Shown here: one piece after another, positions 13,208 to 15,082 of the stretch | Numbering within the stretch: position 1 is the first letter of the stretch | Layout of the letters: each line of letters opens with the position of its first letter | NCBI GenBank assembly: GCA_963977625.1 | Contig: CAXBPX010000022.1 | Location: 1-15,082 of the forward strand | Direction of reading: 5' to 3' | Length of the DNA: 15,082 nt | Source of the DNA: ZLKRG08 sp963977625 | GTDB lineage: Bacteria > Actinomycetota > Actinomycetes > Nanopelagicales > Nanopelagicaceae | The notes under the pieces: generated by a model | What the model saw: the letters and a program-made list of their open reading frames with translations, nothing else | Database searches by the model: none | Told to the model about the DNA's origin: nothing | Made by a program: the position numbers and the translations under genes

Positions 13208-14254
13208 TTATGCCTTGCTCTTACTTAGAAATCTTGCTAATCCAAAGAGAATGAAAATGAATATCAATAAAACCAACATGCCGCCCCAAGCTCTAGCAAA
13301 TGCTTCATCTGTTCCACCAGTTAAGAATGCTTTCCAGATGTAATACGGAAGTGATCCCATTGCGCCATTAGTTGGATTCATATTTAGTGCATCGCCGCCA
13401 CCGGAAACCAACAAAAGCGGTGCAGTTTCGCCAATAATGCGGGCTACTCCAAGAATAACTGCAGTTACTAGCCCACTTTTTGCAGCAGGTAGCACTACGG
13501 ATGAAACCGTCTTCCATTGTGTCGAACCTAGCGCCACTCCTGCTTCGCGAAGATCATCTGGAATTAAGCGGAGCATTTCCTCGGAAGTTCTGGCAATGGT
13601 AGGAATCATCAATATTGAAAGTGCAAAAGAACCCATCAATCCAGATAGTTCCTTTGTGATTGGATAAATGACGCTAGAGAGAATAAATAATCCAGCAACA
13701 ATTGAAGGTACGCCGCTCATAGCTTGGACTAGAAATTTAATTGGTTTAGAGAAACGACCTTTAATTTCAGTTAGATATAGCGCAGTTAAGACTCCTATTG
13801 GAAAACTTATTATTAAAGCGCCACCTACCATAATGACTGTTCCGACCAAAGCATGAAGCAGTCCGCCTTGAGCAATGGGATCATTTACGGATGCCAAACT
13901 CATATCTTTAAAAAGAAGTCCAAAATGCAATCCTTTATAACCTTTTATAGCAACAGTCGAGACAATACTTACAATTGGGATAATGGTTATTGTGATTCCA
14001 AATAGAGCAAATCCTTTAAGTAAAACATCTTTAGCTGCTGGTATACCTTCTTTTCGCAAGGCATGGATTACAAAAACTAATTGAGTGCTTAAAAACAAGC
14101 TAATTGCGAATCCAAATTTCCCGCTGAAAAAAGTGAACTTAACTAAAGCCAAACTAATTAGTCCTGCAATTAGAAACAAAATTGCCGAATATTGCTTCTC
14201 TTGGCGCGTTGCTTCCCAAGGACGCTGTGGTTGCGGATGATTACTTTGCATCAT
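13208..14254 (-). CDS. pstA: Phosphate ABC transporter permease PstA
   Basis: An inner-membrane permease subunit forming the phosphate channel with PstC. 348 residues. The coupling EAA loop, REAGVALGSTQWK at 236-248, contacts PstB. The canonical core has six helices (about 81-103, 135-160, 172-197, 205-222, 257-280, 323-341). Two further hydrophobic segments precede it (about 24-42 and 46-66), making the protein longer than the ~300-residue E. coli PstA. Its ATG at 14254 overlaps the pstC stop (ATGA). A second ATG follows at once (14251); AAAGG lies 3 bases before the first and 6 before the second, so the second may be the true start. The coupled start implies matched amounts of PstC and PstA. 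Confidence 0.94.
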   Translation of the reverse strand: MMQSNHPQPQRPWEATRQEKQYSAILFLIAGLISLALVKFTFFSGKFGFAISLFLSTQLVFVIHALRKEGIPAAKDVLLKGFALFGITITIIPIVSIVSTVAIKGYKGLHFGLLFKDMSLASVNDPIAQGGLLHALVGTVIMVGGALIISFPIGVLTALYLTEIKGRFSKPIKFLVQAMSGVPSIVAGLFILSSVIYPITKELSGLMGSFALSILMIPTIARTSEEMLRLIPDDLREAGVALGSTQWKTVSSVVLPAAKSGLVTAVILGVARIIGETAPLLLVSGGGDALNMNPTNGAMGSLPYYIWKAFLTGGTDEAFARAWGGMLVLLIFIFILFGLARFLSKSKA

Positions 14255-15082
14255 CGACCTTTACTGCCTAATTTAGAGACTAACAAGTCAGCAACTGCAT
14301 TTACGACCAGTGTTAACAAGAAAAGTATTAAGCCTGCCGCCATAAGCGCATCTACTTCATAAGGTCCAGCTTCGCCAAATTTGAGCAAAATTAATGAAGC
14401 TACATTTCCTCCCGCACCAAAGAGAATTTGCCAATTTATCTGGTAAACAACATTTAATACTGTGTATACAGCTACCGTTTCACCCATTGCTCGTCCCAAG
14501 CCCAACATCGCTCCACCAATTACGCCGCCACGGCCATAAGGAATTACGACTGCCTTAATCATCGCAAATTTAGATGCGCCTAATGCGTAAGCAGCTTGGA
14601 TTCGATCAAGTGGCGTCTGAGAAAAAACTTCACGTGAAATTGAAGTAACTATCGGAATAATCATGATTGCCAGAACTAGTCCTGCGATAAATGGCGAGCG
14701 CTCAAATATTGGAGCGGGAACATCAAATAGAGGGATAAAGCCAAAATATTTATTCAACCATTTGGCCCAGTATTCGGCCGATGACATAAAAATAAAAAAT
14801 CCCCAAAAGCCATACAGCAAAGAAGGAAAAGCGGCCATTAAGTCGATTAAGGAGATCAAGAAAGTTTTGATTTTTCCTTTGGCATAAAAAGTTAGATATA
14901 AAGCGCTCAGGACTGATATTGGCACACCTACAATAACCGCAATCAGCGCGCACATAAATGTTCCGACTAACATCGCACCAATCCCAAAATTCTTTTGAGC
15001 GATATTTCCGTTTTCGTCTGTAATTACTTCCCATTTTGACTCTGTAATAAATCCAATTTTCTCTTCTTGCAAAATGTGCAAA
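14251..15082 (-). CDS. pstC: Phosphate ABC transporter permease PstC (5' end outside window)
   Basis: Partner permease of PstA. About 277 residues are visible and the frame is still open at the window edge, so the N-terminus with the first helix (perhaps 40-60 residues) is missing; the TTG at 15081 is unlikely to be a real start. The visible part begins with an extracytoplasmic segment (EKIGFITESKWEVITDENGN), followed by about five helices. The EAA loop is DRIQAAYALGASKFAMIKA at 159-177 of the visible protein; GRAMGETVAVYTV (196-208) is also typical of PstC. It ends in a 4-base overlap with pstA. Whether a further pst gene or phosphate regulator lies upstream cannot be seen. Confidence 0.94.
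   Translation of the reverse strand, partial: LHILQEEKIGFITESKWEVITDENGNIAQKNFGIGAMLVGTFMCALIAVIVGVPISVLSALYLTFYAKGKIKTFLISLIDLMAAFPSLLYGFWGFFIFMSSAEYWAKWLNKYFGFIPLFDVPAPIFERSPFIAGLVLAIMIIPIVTSISREVFSQTPLDRIQAAYALGASKFAMIKAVVIPYGRGGVIGGAMLGLGRAMGETVAVYTVLNVVYQINWQILFGAGGNVASLILLKFGEAGPYEVDALMAAGLILFLLTLVVNAVADLLVSKLGSKGR

Noticed and set aside
15079..15081. TTG at the window edge as the start of pstC
   Set aside because: PstC proteins have another transmembrane helix before this point and the frame stays open to the edge; the gene is simply cut.
1..15082. Mobile element, CRISPR, prophage or defence system
   Set aside because: No transposase, integrase, repeat-spacer array, phage gene or toxin-antitoxin pair was seen. 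The HNH protein belongs to a conserved chromosomal family and is not near such genes.

Overview
The window looks like chromosome from a low-GC actinobacterium. By eye it is roughly 40-45% GC, while the proteins (PepN, RpiB with a catalytic-type Glu, a GlbO-type truncated haemoglobin, an EttA-type ABC-F protein) have the actinobacterial form. Dense packing, very short intergenic gaps, coupled start/stop codons and SD-less starts fit a streamlined planktonic actinobacterium such as the freshwater acI/Nanopelagicales group. That placement is inference; no marker gene settles it. From memory, the order rpiB - pepN - HNH - glbO - GH13 alpha-glucosidase - thioesterase - ABC-F resembles the Mycobacterium tuberculosis Rv2465-Rv2477 neighbourhood, so this is probably an old conserved actinobacterial block.

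Layout. 1-312: 3' end of an exported-looking helical protein with a His/Gly/Met-rich tail, then a strong terminator. 393-836: rpiB (+), meeting trmB (-, 840-1496) tail to tail over one shared palindrome. 1572-4103: pepN (+), starting divergently from trmB. 4163-4345: a 60-residue one-helix membrane protein (-), placed just after an HNH nuclease gene (-, 4356-4871). 4997-5542: a short MscS-type channel protein (+) whose end overlaps the globin gene. 10913-5530: a tight minus-strand operon of ABC-F, thioesterase, GH13 alpha-glucosidase, MFS transporter and truncated haemoglobin. 10968-11041: tRNA-Arg(UCU) (+), then a long bidirectional terminator. 15082-11089: the phosphate ABC transporter in the order pstC (cut by the window edge), pstA, pstB, pstS, all minus strand.

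How the genes work together. The pst genes form one high-affinity phosphate importer: secreted binding protein PstS, permeases PstC and PstA, ATPase PstB. pstS comes last, after a 119-bp gap that holds three identical heptamers exactly 22 bp apart, a good candidate for a phosphate-response regulator site. GH13 plus MFS suggests sugar or metabolite uptake and hydrolysis; RpiB feeds the pentose phosphate pathway; PepN supplies amino acids from peptides. EttA, TrmB and tRNA-Arg belong to translation.

No mobile element, CRISPR array, phage gene or defence system was seen, and there is no clear new multi-gene system. The most interesting signals are regulatory and architectural: the phased repeats before pstS, apparent leaderless starts, the palindrome ending two genes at once, and the short MscS protein. 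No stretch over 300 bases lacks a gene.
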